A stretch of 64,000 nucleotides of DNA from Flaccisagitta enflata (Eukaryota; Chaetognatha; Sagittoidea; Aphragmophora), in contig OZ231126.1 in assembly GCA_965153355.1 (NCBI GenBank), positions 81,158,001 through 81,222,000 of the forward strand, given 5' to 3'. This document shows, piece by piece, positions 21,479 through 33,879 of this stretch. A program made the translations under genes and the position numbers. The number at the start of each line of letters is the position of its first letter. Within the stretch, counting starts at the first letter, position 1. The notes below the pieces were generated by a model, which was not told where the DNA came from, did not search any database, and saw nothing but the letters and a program-made list of their open reading frames with translations.

Positions 21479-23972
21479 TTTAGATGCGTCCTCGCATTTC
21501 TATAAGAGGGTCCGTCCGTCCGTGACCCATACCTCAAAAATCCCGCTTATCCATCTCCAATCACACACCAACCACCCCTGATCATTTTTAGATGCGTCCT
21601 TGCATCTCTATAAGAGAGTCCGTCCGTCCATCCGTGACCCATACCTCAAAAATCCTGCTTATCCATCTCCAATCACTCACCAACCACCCCTGATCATTTT
21701 TAGATGCGTCCTTGCATCTCTATGAGAGGGTCCGTCCGTCTGTCTGTGACCCATACCTCAAAAATCCCGCTTATCCATCTCCAATCACTCACGAACCACC
21801 CCTGATCATTTTTAGATGCGTCCTCGCATCTATAAGAGGGTCCGTCCATCCGTCCATCCGTGACCCATGGCTCAAAAATCCCGCTTATCCATCTCCAATC
21901 ACTCACCAACCACCCCTGATCATTTTCAGATGCGTCCTCGCACCTCTAGAAGAGGGTCCGTCCGTCCGTGACCCATACCTCAAAAATCCTGCTTATCCAT
22001 CTCCAATCACTCACTAACCACCCCTGATCATTTTTAGATGCGTCCTCGCATCTCTATAAGAGGGTCTGTCCATCCATCTGTCCGTGACCCATACCTCAAA
22101 AATCCCGCTTATCCATCTCCAATCACTCTCCAACCACCCCTGATCATTTTTAGATGCTTCCTTGCATCTCTATAAGAGGGTTCGTCCATCCATCGGTCCG
22201 TGACCCATACCTCAAAAATCCCGCTTATCCATCTCCAATCACTCACCAACCACCCTTGATCATTTTTAGATGCGTCCTCGCATCTCTATAAGAAGGTCCG
22301 TCCGTCCGTGATCCATATCTCAAAAATCCCGCTTATCCATCTCCAATCACACACCAACCACCCCTGATCATTTTTAGATGCGTCCTTGCATCTCTATAAG
22401 AGAGTCCGTCCGTCCATCCGTGACCCATACCTCAAAAATCCTGCTCATCCATCTCCAATCACTCACCAACCACCCCTGATCATTTTTAGATGCGTCCTTG
22501 CATCTCTATAAGAGGGTCCATCCATCCGTCACCCATACCTCAAAAATCCCGCTTCTCCATCTCCAATCACTCACCAACCACCCCTGATCATTTTTAGATG
22601 CGTCCTCGCATCTCTATAAGAGGGTCCGTCCGTCTGTCCGTGACCCATACCTCAAAAATCCCGCTTATCCATCTCCAATCACTCACGAACCACCCCTGAT
22701 CATTTTTAGATGCGTCCTCGCATCTCTATAAGAGGATCCGTCCATCCGTCCGTCCGTGACCCATGGCTCAAAAATCCCGCTTATCCATCTCCAATCACTC
22801 ACCAACCACCCCTGATCATTTTCAGATGCGTCCTCGCATCTCTAGAAGAGGGTCCGTCCATCTGTGACCCATACCTCAAAAATCCCGCTTATCCATCTCC
22901 AATCACTCACTTACCACCCCTGATCATTTTTAGATGCATCCTCGCATCTCTATAAGAGGGTCTGTCCATCCATCTGTCCATAACCCATACCTCAAAAATC
23001 CCGCTTACCCATCTCCAATCACTCACCAACCACCCCTGATCATTTTTAGATGCGTCCTCGCATCTCTATAAGAGGGTTCGTCCGTCCATTGGTCCGTAAC
23101 CCATTCCTCAAAAATCCCGCTTATCCATCTCCAATCACTAACCAACCACCCTTGATCATTTTTAGATGCGTCCTCGCATCTCTATAAGAAGGTCTGTCCG
23201 TCCGTGATCCATATCTCAAAAATCCCGCTTATCCATCTCCAATCATTCACCAACCACCCCTGATCATTTTTAGATGCGTCCTCGCATCTATAAGAGGGTC
23301 CGTCCATCCGTCCGTCCGTGACCCATACCTCAAAAATCCCGCTTATCCATCTCCAATCACTCACCAACCACCCTCGATCATTTTTAGAAGCGTCCTCGCA
23401 TCTCTATAAGAGGGTCCGTCTGTCCATCCATCCGTGACCCATACCTCAAAAATCCCGCTTATCCATCTCCAATCACTCACCAACCGCCCCTGATCATTTT
23501 TAGATGCGTCCTCGCATCTCTATAAGAGGGTCCATCTGTCCGTCCGTGACCCATACCTATAAAATCCCGCTTATCCATCTCCAATCACTCACCAACCACC
23601 CCTGATCATTTTTAGATGCGTCCTCGCATCTCTTTAAAAGGGTCCATCCGTCCATCCGTGACCCATACATAAAAAATCCCGCTTATGCATCTCCAATCAC
23701 TCACCAACCACCCCTGATCATTTTTAGATGCGTCCTTGATCTCTATAAGAGAGTCCATCCGTCCGTCCGTGACCCATACCTAAAAAATCCCGCTTATCCA
23801 TCTCCAATCACTCACCAACCACCCCTGATCATTTTTAGATGCGTCCTCGCATCTCTATAAGAGGGTCCATCTGTCTGTCCATGACCCATACCTCAGAAAT
23901 CCCGCTTATCCATCTCCAATCACTCACCAACCACCCCTGATCATTATTAGATGCGTCCTCGCATCTCTGGAG
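21479..23972. repeat. ~110-bp satellite, about 22-23 units
   Basis: Each unit contains a short palindrome (GATGCGTCCTCGCATC), then TATAAGAGGG, a variable (CCGT/CCAT)2-4 stretch, GTGACCCATACCTCAAAAAT, CCGCTTATCCATCTCCAATC and CACCCCTGATCATTTTTA. Unit length varies (~108-114 bp), mainly from gain or loss of CCGT words. Units diverge by point changes. Reading frames on both strands are repeats of the unit. Confidence 0.95.
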
Positions 23973-24783
23973 TTACACCATTTTGGTCATTGTGTGGATC
24001 TTGCCCCCATGTCCCTCCCACCACCAGATTTCATTTTTTTTTCAAATTAATCCTTTTGCATTTCACTCCTAAAACTTATGAAAGTTATGCTACTGCTCTC
24101 TGTTTGTATTCACTTATTCATTACATAAATAATTACTTCATCATTCGCTGGTTGACTTTTGCTTTATATTATTTAAAACATTTTGTTCATAACATGTCCT
24201 TGAAAGCTTGATGGCAAACACCTAAGATAAGGACTGCAGTATACAAAACTGATCAAAGCGTTGATCTCATATTGTTTACTACCACAATTCAATTTGAGCT
24301 CATCACATATATCAAAGGTTGATCAGTAAGTTCAAATATAACCCCTAAATTTTTTCTGCTAAGAGCTAACAAGAGGACGCATCGTTGCCCTATCGGGCTT
24401 GTTTTCTGATATCTGCTCTAACAGAATTTCATCTATAAAAGATGTTAATGGTTTTTCCCTTGAAATCCTTTAATATAGAATTAATGTAAATTGTATAAGT
24501 AGATAGTATAAAAAATTAAAAAATGATTTATCAATTACAAGGTACAGTGTAAGCTCATTTTGATGTTAGAAGCTAGAAATCTATACAGTGTGGGTATAGT
24601 GAGGGATATTGTTCCACGTATCATACATAGACAACATTGTTAGAATTAGGAAAAAACTTACAAAAACCTATTCTCTGAGCCTCTGGAAGCTAGGCTTTAA
24701 AACGCTCATCAAGTTATTCTTAATCTTTTCTCTCTTATTGTCGTCTTTCCTTTCTCTTTTGTATTTTTTTATTTTTTACTTAC
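23973..24783. other. AT-rich spacer between two satellites
   Basis: No gene seen. The text GGGTATAGTGAGGGATATTG at about 24593 is nearly repeated at about 14964, inside the hAT-like element. Confidence 0.5.
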
Positions 24784-27151
24784 TTTCCACCACCACAAAA
24801 AATAAGTACCCGTCACCCCCCTATCACCCCCTAATCACCACCAATTCACCTACACAGTGCTCTCAGATCCCACCACCACAAAAATAAGTACCAACCCTAC
24901 ACAGTGCCTCAGATCCCACCACCAAAAATAAGTACCGTCACCCCCATATTGCTCTAAGATATATGAAATGGAAAGACCCTCTCCACAGTGCCTCAGATCC
25001 CACCACCACAAAAATTAAGTACCCGTCACCCCCCTATCACCCCCTAATCACCACCAATTCACCTACACAGTGCCTCAGATCCCACCACCACAAAAAATAA
25101 GTACCACAATTCCCCCTATCACCCCTAATCACCACCACTCCACTGCACACAGTGCCTCAGATCCTACCTGCCACCACAAAAATAGTACCCACAATTTCCT
25201 ATCACCCCTAATCACCACCAATTCACCTACACAGTGCTCAGATCGCCACCACCACAAAAATAAGCACCACAATTTCCCTATCACCCCCCTTGAATACCAC
25301 CACCTCGACCCACACAGTGCCTCAGATCCCACCACCACAAAAATAAGTACCCGTCACCCCCTCTCAACCCCCTAATCACCCACCCAATTCACCCTACACA
25401 GTGCCTCAGATCCCACCACCACAAAAATAAGTACCGTCACCCTATCACCCCCTAATCACCACCACCACCTACACAGTGCCCTCAGATCCCACCACACCAC
25501 AAAAATAAGTACCACACCCCTCTATCACCCCCTAATCACCACCAATTCACCTACACAGTGCCTCAGATCCCACCACCACAAAAAATAAGTACCCGTCACC
25601 CCCTATCACCCCCTAATCACCACCAATTCACCTACACAGTGCCAGATCCCACTCACCAAAAATAGCACCACACTTCTACAGTGCCTCAGATCCCACCACC
25701 ACAAAAATAAAGGTCCACACCCCCCTATCACCCCTAATCACCACCAATTCACTCACAGGTGCCTCGTAGATCCCACCACCACAAAAATAAGTACCACCAC
25801 CCCCTATCACCCCCAATCACCACCACACCACCCACACAGTGCCTCTCAGATCCCACCACCACAAAAATAGCACTCACCCCCCTATCACCCCCTAATCACC
25901 ACCAATTCACCTACACAGTGCCTCAGATCCCACCACCACAAAAAATAAGTACCCGTCACCCCTCTATCACCCCCTAATCACCACCAATTCACCTACACAG
26001 TGCCTCAGATCCCACCACCACAAAAAATAAGTACCCGTCACCCCTCTATCACCCCCTAATCACCACCAATTCACCTACACAGTGCCTCAGATCCCACCAC
26101 CACAAAAAATAAGTACCCGTCACCCCTCTATCACCCCCTAATCACCACCAATTCACCTACACAGTGCCTCAGATCCCACCACCACAAAAAATAAGTACCC
26201 GTCACCCCTCTATCACCCCCTAATCACCACCAATTCACCTACACAGTGCCTCAGATCCCACCACCACAAAAAATAAGTACCCGTCACCCCTCTATCACCC
26301 CCTAATCACCACCAATTCACCTACACAGTGCCTCAGATCCCACCACCACAAAAAATAAGTACCCGTCACCCCTCTATCACCCCCTAATCACCACCACCAC
26401 CTACACAGTGCCTCAGATCCCACCACCACAAAAAATAAGTACCTCACCCCCTATCACCCCTAATCACCACCAATTCACCTACACAGTGCCTCAGATCCCA
26501 CCACCACAAAAAATAAGTACCCGTCACCCCCCTATCACCCCCTAATCACCACCAATTCACCTACACAGTGCCTCAGATCCCACCACCACAAAAAGGGGTA
26601 CCTGTCACCCCCTATCACCCCTAATCACCACCAAATTCACCCACACAGTGCCTCAGATCCCACCACCACAAAAAATAAGTACCCGTCACCCCCCTATCAC
26701 CCCCTAATCACCACCAATTCACCTACACAGTGCCTCAGATCCCACCACCACAAAAAATAAGTACCCGTCACCCCCCTATCACCCCCTAATCACCACCAAT
26801 TCACCTACACAGTGCCTCAGATCCCACCACCACAAAAAATAAGTACCCGTGACCCCCCGATCACCCCCTAATCACCACCAATTCACCTACACAGTGCCTC
26901 AGATCCCACCACCACAAAAAATAAGTACCCGTCACCCCCCTATCACCCCCTAATCACCACCAATTCACCTACACAGTGCCTCAGATCCCACCACCACAAA
27001 AAATAAGTACCCGTCACCCCCCTATCACCCCCTAATCACCACCAATTCACCTACACAGTGCCTCAGATCCCACCACCACAAAAAATAAGTACCCGTCACC
27101 CCCCTATCACCCCCTAATCACCACCAATTCACCTACACAGTGCCTCAGATC
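24784..27151. repeat. 82-bp C-rich satellite, about 29 units
   Basis: Unit: CCTCAGATCCCACCACCACA, A-run, TAAGTACCCGTCACCCC, CTATCACCCCCTAATCACCA, CCAATTCACCTACACAGTG. From about 25920 to 27150 most units are almost identical at exactly 82 bp. From 24784 to 25915 units carry many small deletions and a foreign patch (24945-24985). The uneven quality may be real decay at one edge or uncorrected read errors. Confidence 0.95.
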
Positions 27152-27485
27152 CTGCACAAGGCCACCATCCCTCCCACCTCCAAATTTCATTTTTTGACTT
27201 ATTATTTCCTACAAACTATGCGTATAGTTATCACTTATCTTATTTGTTCTATAAAAGAGCTAGATCTGGTTTTGCGGGTCTGCTTTACCGTCTTTAAAGT
27301 AAACTATAATGTCCAACTAATTCCAGTTTCATATAGTTTATACTGATATTCTAGGGAACATCTTCAAAATATCTTAGAAAGCTGTACTGCAATATGCAAA
27401 TGTAACTGATGTGAATTTTATAGCCCCAGGCCTCAACTACTGAAGAATCGGCAATGCAATGCATGGTCTGTCATATTTTTATGAT
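27152..27485. other. No recognised feature
   Basis: AT-rich sequence right of the 82-bp satellite. The first bases (GCACAAGGCCACCATCCCTC) resemble those right of the ~110-bp array (CCCCCATGTCCCTCCCACCA), so the two arrays may share a flank. Confidence 0.4.
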
Positions 27486-27487
27486 AC

Positions 27488-27615
27488 CCTAAAACAAGTG
27501 ACGCGGGTCACAATATCATTGTGGATGGGTGGGCAGGGACATCCAACCCCCAGCCTACCAAACACCCCACCCAACTCCCTATTCCCATACACACACATAC
27601 ACAAAAACAGGCCTT
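27488..27615. repeat. Short interspersed repeat, family B copy
   Basis: ACAAGTGACGCGGGTCACAA, GTGGGCAGGGACATCC and a C-rich stretch match the copy at 1718. 27616-27790 is unrecognised. Confidence 0.6.
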
Positions 27616-27789
27616 GATTTATAGCGTGCCCGCATGCCCGATGCACTGTTTCGCTGTCAGGCACGCTGTTTTTTGTGAGGGCGTGCCCGGCAGGCACTCT
27701 CTCATGCTTGCTGAATTTTGAGATCAGGAAATTGTTTTCTACCGTTGTAAATTTTCATTTGATTGCTCGCAAGATTAGTAATTATCAAT

Positions 27790-28060
27790 TAGTTAATTTG
27801 TTAATTCATTCATTCATTCCTTCATTGATTCATTCCTTGATTTAATCATTCAATCCTACATTCACTCAATCATTCAATTATTCATTCATTCTTTACTCAT
27901 TTTGTGATATGTAACTTGATTTGCATCTCTGAATTCAAAAAAAATTCTTAAAAAAGTTGCCCCTGAATTTAAACAATGATAGATTCTAGCTTCTTCCTTG
28001 CCTTCATTCCTTCACTCATTCCTTCATTCATTTATTCATTGATTCATCTTTTCAATGTTT
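27790..28060. repeat. ATTC-rich degenerate microsatellite
   Basis: Two blocks (27800-27905 and 28000-28050) of TTCATTCATTCCTTCATTGA-type words, separated by unique DNA. A similar CATTCATTC-rich run is at 43385-43600. Confidence 0.75.
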
Positions 28061-28197
28061 ATTTCAGTTTTAGGCTAAGGCTATGTATTGTAATCTATTG
28101 ATCAAGCATAAATAACATTTTTTTGATTTTTTTAACTATTTCTGTGTAAAATTATTTTTTTGTTTGAAAAACAACTCAATCTGTGGGATCACTTTTC

Positions 28198-28262
28198 TGA
28201 TAAACAAGGCCGTATACACGAGCCGAAGTCAAGTGCGGTTGGGCAGGGGCGTGATAATACCG
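28198..28262. repeat. Family C head interrupted by composite element copy 3
   Basis: AACAAGGCCGTATACACGAG through GGTTGGGCAGGGGCGTG, stopping at a run of four A where composite copy 3 begins. Its continuation appears right of that element: AAGCAAAGTG, ACGG-type words and a GAGTCGCATGCACGCGACT palindrome (30050-30146). Copy 3 therefore probably inserted into a family C repeat. Confidence 0.6.
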
Positions 28263-28267
28263 TAAAA

Positions 28268-30024
28268 GCTTCAAAATTACAGTCCCCGACTGGGGACTGC
28301 AATTTTTGAAGCTTTCTCGTTGCGTAAACGCAACTCGATGAGATACACGACAAGACAAGACAAGACAAGAATGAAAGAAAAAAAATATTCAATATTCAAT
28401 ATTGTTTTAATGATGACAAATCTTAATAATGATAACAATAGTGGATGATGATGATGACAACAGTGAATGATAATGACAACAAAAATCTAAGAAAAAAATA
28501 TTCAAAAAAAATTTGAAAAAAAAAAATAAAACAAATTTTTAAAAAATTTTCAAAAAAATTTTCAAACATTTTTCAAAAAAATTTTCAAAAATTTAAAAAA
28601 AAATTTTTCAAAAAAATTTTTAAAAAAATTCTAAAAAAAATTTTCAAAAAAATTTTTAAAAAATTTTCAAAAAATTTTTTTCCAAAAAATTTTGTATTCG
28701 AGGATGATGACAGTAGTTGAGGATGATGACAGTAGTTGAGGATGATGACAGTAGTCGAAGATGATGACAGTAGTCGAGGATGATGACAGTAGTTGAAGAT
28801 GATGACAGTAGTTGAAGATGTTGACAGTAGTTGAAGATGATGACAGTGGTTGAAGATGATGACAGTGGTTGAAGATGATGACAGTGGTTGAAGATGATGA
28901 CAGTGGTTGAAGATGATGACAGTGGTTGAAGATGATGACAGTAGTTGAAGATGATGACAGTAGTTGAAGATGATGACAGTAGTTGAAGATGATGACAGTA
29001 GTTGAAGATGATGACAGTGGTTGAAGATGATGACAGTAGTTGAAGATGATGACAGTAGTTGAAGATGATGACAGTAATTGAAGATGATGACAATAGTTGA
29101 AGATGATGACAGTAGTTGAAGATGATGACAGTAGTTGAAGATGATGACAGTAGTTGAATATGATGACAGTAGTTGAAGATGATGACAGTAGTTGAAGATG
29201 AATCTTGAAATCCATGATGGCAAACCTAAAGAAAAATCAGAATGTAATAAATGAGCAAGTAAAAGAATTCATCAACTCCAATCTTCTATATAAATCACCT
29301 GAGTCCTGGTAACATATTACTACATTAATAAGCTAATATCTTATAAACCAGACTTCAGATTTAATTCGAATTTTGCAGGGGCAATTCAATAAATATCCTT
29401 TACTTGTATACCAAGTTAAAAAAGAATTCACATAACTTTGCAACCCTTTGCCTATAAGTCATAGTAACATATTACTCAAAATAAGCTAATATCTCATAAA
29501 ACAGACTTCAGATTTAATTCGAATTTTGCAGGCGTTGTTTATTTACTACCCTTTACTTGTGTACCAAATAAGAAAAAAATTCACATACCTTTACTATCCT
29601 TTGCCTATGTAAATTGCCTAAGTCCTAGCAACATACTACTACATAAATAAGCTAATATCTCATAAACCAGACTTCAGATTTAAGTCAAATTTTGCAGGGG
29701 TTGTTTATTTAGTACCCTTTACTTGTATACCAAATTTCAAAAAAATTCACATAGGTTTACTACCCTTTACTTATGTAAATTGCCTAAGTCCAGTAAAATA
29801 TTACTACAAAAATAATAGGCAAAGGGTAGTAAAAGTTAATGAATTTTTCTGAAAATTGGTACACAAGCTCCCATTGACATAAAAATAACACTGGTAAAGT
29901 TTCATGAACTTCTGAAGTCTGGTTCAAAAAATATGAGAAGGTTTTAAACGCCAAACGAACAAACAGACAGACTACACGATCAGGTCCATCACATAGTCAC
30001 CGACGAAAACTTTTCGTCGGGGAC
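28268..30024 (+). mobile_element. Composite hairpin-ended element, copy 3
   Basis: 5' palindrome (28268-28312), then TCTCGTTGCGTAAACGCAAC (another short hairpin), GATGATGATGACAAC text and an A/T-rich block. A 19-bp minisatellite (28685-29205) follows, then three ~165-bp units and one inverted unit. The 3' hairpin CCGACGAAAACTTTTCGTCGG closes with GGAC at 30024. No protein-coding content: minus-strand frames open through the minisatellite reflect a stop-free 19-bp unit. Confidence 0.8.
28690..29205. repeat. 19-bp minisatellite, about 27 units
   Basis: Unit GATGATGACAGTAGTTGAA, with variants GTGG for GTAG and GTCG for GTTG. Because 19 is not a multiple of three, all three minus-strand frames give the same 19-residue repeat without stops. 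The same array occurs at 38083-38430, and two units lie at about 14092-14125. Confidence 0.95.
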
Positions 30025-30517
30025 AAAAATACTATGAAAAAAGCTAACGAAAGCAAAGTGTGTCCGATGGATCAACGGACCAACCGACCAACTGACCGTC
30101 TGACAGATGGACAAAGTGGGTTGTAGAGTCGCATGCACGCGACTAAAAATTACATGATTATACATAGTAAAAAAAAAAAAAATCCGGGCACGCTCTTCCT
30201 CTGTCGGGCGCGCTCAGATTATGGGGAGCGAGCTCGGCGTGCACGCTCATCAAAAACTTCTAAAAGGCTAATTTTCCCACTATTTGACTCATGCTCATGG
30301 ACGGACCGACAGACAGACGGACAGAGCCTCTAATAGTTTTGTGTCCACAACTAAAAAGACACAGGTGTGTCTTCCTTTTTTCTGTTTTAAATTTCGTGAA
30401 ATTATAACATAACAAAAGACATTCTGGACTTGCAGCGGTCATAACGATAATCTTCCAAATAACAAAATGACACACAAAAAGATGTTACCGATTATTGTAG
30501 TTCACGTCCCCCCCCCT

Positions 30518-30518
30518 C

Positions 30519-30563
<45 letters not shown>
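30518..30563. repeat. (CT)n microsatellite
   Basis: Pure CT run in copy 1 of the duplication. The copy 2 counterpart (31980-32046) is longer and has TTT interruptions. Confidence 0.95.
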
Positions 30564-30566
<3 letters not shown>

Positions 30567-30657
30567 TTCGTATTTGTTGTGCCAGCTTCATTTACGTATA
30601 TCTAAACCTATATACTCGCTTACATTAATTACAAGATGGCCCTCTTTGCTTTTTTTT

Positions 30658-31031
30658 AGTCGCGTGCTACGCGACTCTACACCCTGCTTTGTCGGTCCGT
30701 CCGTCCGTCCATCCGTCCGTCCGTCTGTCCATCCGTCCGTCCGTCGGTCTGTCACACTTTACTGTTTTTTTTTGCGGATTTTGCCGTCACTGCCAATTTT
30801 GGTCTCACTGCTCCTGCCCAAACGATGGAGTGACCTTTAAATCTGTTTATTTTTCATCTATCATTTTAAATCTGTCATTTTTTGTTAAATCGATTTTCAT
30901 TTCCTCTTCTTTATCATTTTTTAAGCTATCTGATTTCTTCTTCGTCTGATCTTAATTTTTTTATTAACCACAAATAAAATTGCCCCTGCCCACCCGCACG
31001 CGACTGGGGTAGCCATGTATCCGGCCTTGTT
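30658..31031. repeat. Family C repeat with both ends
   Basis: One end is the palindrome AGTCGCGTGCTACGCGACT, then CTACACC and (CCGT)n. The other end is CACCCGCACGCGACTGGGGT followed by ATGTATCCGGCCTTGTT. About 370 bp, non-coding. The duplicate copy is at 32138-32511, and a shorter one lies at 34206-34397. Confidence 0.7.
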
Positions 31032-31979
31032 TAGTTGAGAATCAAATCAAAGACAGTGAGTTAATGAAAACAATGCCTCTACTTTAAATATCATTAGTTC
31101 TGCTTCACGCTAATTTGTATGATATCGTAAATCAACTTTTGCCCATATCTCCTTTCAAACTCAAAAGCGCAATTACGCGCAACACAGTAAAATCCGGAGA
31201 GTGAATTGGAACTAGGTTTACTACCCTTTACTTATGTAAATTGCCTAAGTCCAGTAAAATATTACTACAAAAATAATAAGCAAAGGGTAGTAAAAGTTAA
31301 TGAATTTTTTTGAAAATTGGTACACAAGCTCCCATTGACATAAAAATAACACTGGTAAAGTTTCATGAACTTCTGAAGTCTGGTTCAAAAAATATGAGAA
31401 GGTTTTAAACGCCAAACGAACAAACAGACAGACTACACGATCAGGTCCATCACATAGTCACCGACGAAAACTTTTCGTCGGGGACAAAAATACTATGAAA
31501 AAAGCTAACGAAAGCAAAGTGTGACCGATGGATCAACGGACCAACCGACCAACTGACCGTCCGACAGACGGACAAAGTGGGTTGTAGAGTCGCATGCACG
31601 CGACTAAAAATTACATGATTATACATAGTAAAAAAAAAAAAAATCCGGGCACGCTCTTCCTCTGTCGGGCGCGCTCAGATTATGGGGAGCGAGCTCGGCG
31701 TGCACGCTCATCAAAAACTTCTAAAAGGCTAATTTTCCCACTATTTGACTCATGCTCATGGACGGACCGACAGACAGACGGACAGAGCCTCTAATAGTTT
31801 TGTGTCCACAACTAAAAAGACACAGGTGTGTCTTCCTTTTTTCTGTTTTAAATTTCGTGAAATTATAACATAACAAAAGACATTCTGGACTTGCAGCGGT
31901 CATAACGATAATCTTCCAAATAACAAAATGACACACAAAAAGATGTTACCGATTATTGTAGTTCACGTCCCCCCCCCTC

Positions 31980-32039
<60 letters not shown>

Positions 32040-32694
32040 CTCTCATCTTCGTATTTGTTGTGCCAGCTTCATTTACGTATATCTAAACCTATATACTTGC
32101 TTACATTAATTACAAGATGGCCCTCTTTGCTTTTTTTTAGTCGCGTGCTACGCGACTCTACACCCCGCTTTGTCGGTCCGTCCGTCCGTCCATCCGTCCG
32201 TCCGTCTGTCCATCCGTCCGTCCGTGGTCTGTCACACTTTACTGTTTTTTTTTTGCGGTTTTGCCAACTGCCAATTTGGTCTCACTGCTCCTGCCCAAAC
32301 GATGGAGTGACCTTTAAATCTGTTTATTTTTCATCTATCATTTTAAATCTGTCATTTTTTGTTAAATCGATTTTCATTTCCTCTTCTTTATCATTTTTTA
32401 AGCTATCTGATTTCTTCTTCGTCTGATCTTAATTTTTCTATTAACCACAAATAAAATTGCCCCTGCCCACCCGCACGCGACTGGGGTAGCCATGTATCCG
32501 GCCTTGTTTAGTTGAGAATCAAATCAAAGACAGTGAGTTAATGAAAACAATGCCTCTACTTTAAATATCATTAGTTCTGCTTCACGCTAATTTGTATGAT
32601 ATCGTAAATCAACTTTTGCCCATATCTCCTTTCAAACTCAAAAGCGCAATTACGCGCAACACAGTAAAATCCGGAGAGTGAATTGGAACTAGAG

Positions 32695-33145
32695 AAAAAC
32701 AAGGAAAATACATATTTTCCAAAATCCTAGGAAATCCTGTAACTTTTATGAGCGAATTTGGATTCCCATTACTTTGTATGTAAAATGAGAGAGAAACGAT
32801 ATGAGAAAAACGTCTGTAAAAACGCTTCAAATTAAGATTTTTTAAAAATTCTTTTTGGACTTCGCCCCTAGACGAGTGAATTGATGACGTGAACTATAAA
32901 AATTTGACCATTGAAATGACCGCCATGGCTACTTATTTTTCATGGAAAATTACTGTGGCGTACGTCGAGAAGCATGACACCAGCTAGTATTTCAAATTTC
33001 AGGACAATTGCATCAATAGTTTAGAAGTTACAGCCTTTTTCATACTTAAAAAGTAAAAGAGAAAAGCGATGTTCTGTTTTTCTGTTCTTTCTTTGAACTC
33101 GCCCCCAATCAGTTTTTTAAAAATTTTTTGAAGAAAGTAAGGTTA
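32695..33145. other. No recognised feature
   Basis: AT-rich unique DNA right of the segmental duplication. Confidence 0.5.
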
Positions 33146-33722
33146 CAGGATTTTGGATATAGGCGAATTAAACAATTTCCCATCGATTGCACCTCACTTT
33201 TAAAAACCATTTTTCAAAAAAATATTTTGTGATTTTTTTTTTAAGTCCCTGACACGCAACACAAAAAAGTTTAAAAAAAAAAAATGAAAATATAAGATTT
33301 TGGATCTTAGCAAATCAAACAATTCCCTATTGCTTGCACCCCACATATAAAAAACATTTTTCAAAAAAATATTTTGTGATTTGTGAAGTCCCTGACACAC
33401 GACACAAAGATTTTTAAAGTTTTTTTGTAAAAAAGTGAAAATACAAGATTTTGGATCTAGGCTAATCAAACAATTTCCTATTCATGGCACCCTACTTTTG
33501 AAAACCATTTTTTTGAAAAAATATTTTGTAGTTTTTTTTTTTCTTAGTCCCTGACGTGCGACAAAAAAATTTCAAAGTTTTTTGTAAAAAAGTGAAAATA
33601 CAAGATTTTGGATCTAGGCAAATCAAACAATTTCCTATTGATTGCACCCCACTTTTTTACCAAAAAAAAATTTTTTAATAAGGGCTTTTTTGGGGGATCT
33701 TAAGGGCCCCTAAAAAGAAAAT
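33146..33722. repeat. ~150-bp tandem repeat ending in a GC palindrome
   Basis: Four imperfect units, each with GATTTTGGATCTAGGC, AATCAAACAATTTCCTATTG, ATTGCACCCCACTTTT, ATATTTTGTG and AAGTCCCTGACRCRCGACAC. It ends with GGGCTTTTTTGGGGG and GGGCCCCTAA. A second copy of the same family at 36610-36860 plus 41483-41690 is split by the Penelope-like element. Confidence 0.8.
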
Positions 33723-33879
33723 GATGTTTAGTTAAAGCCGATGGCGAGAGAAATTGAATCTCCGTCAAACGAAACCAAGAACACCTAGATTAATGGTGAT
33801 TTGCGCCTTCAATGACTCAACACTTCAGGGGGCGAGTTTTTTTTCAAAACGAGATGCGCATTCAGCCTTAGAAATCTTT

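Larger units (their letters stand above)
29753..32694. repeat. 1,461-bp tandem segmental duplication
   Basis: Copy 1 (29753-31213) and copy 2 (31214 to about 32694) are nearly identical. Differences are the CT microsatellite length and a few short deletions near 32226-32278. Each copy holds the end of a composite element (inverted unit and 3' hairpin), family B and C repeats, an A run, a CT microsatellite and a further family C repeat. Junctions share TAG/TAGG microhomology (CACATAG|G, GAACTAG|G, GAACTAG|A). This is either a recent duplication or an assembly duplication. Confidence 0.9.

Noticed and set aside
21479-27151. CRISPR-like arrays
   Set aside because: Direct repeats are contiguous satellites without unique spacers, and the context is eukaryotic; no cas-like genes.
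28585-29223. Three overlapping minus-strand frames of 145-212 residues
   Set aside because: They translate a 19-bp minisatellite, identical in all three frames; no gene signals.
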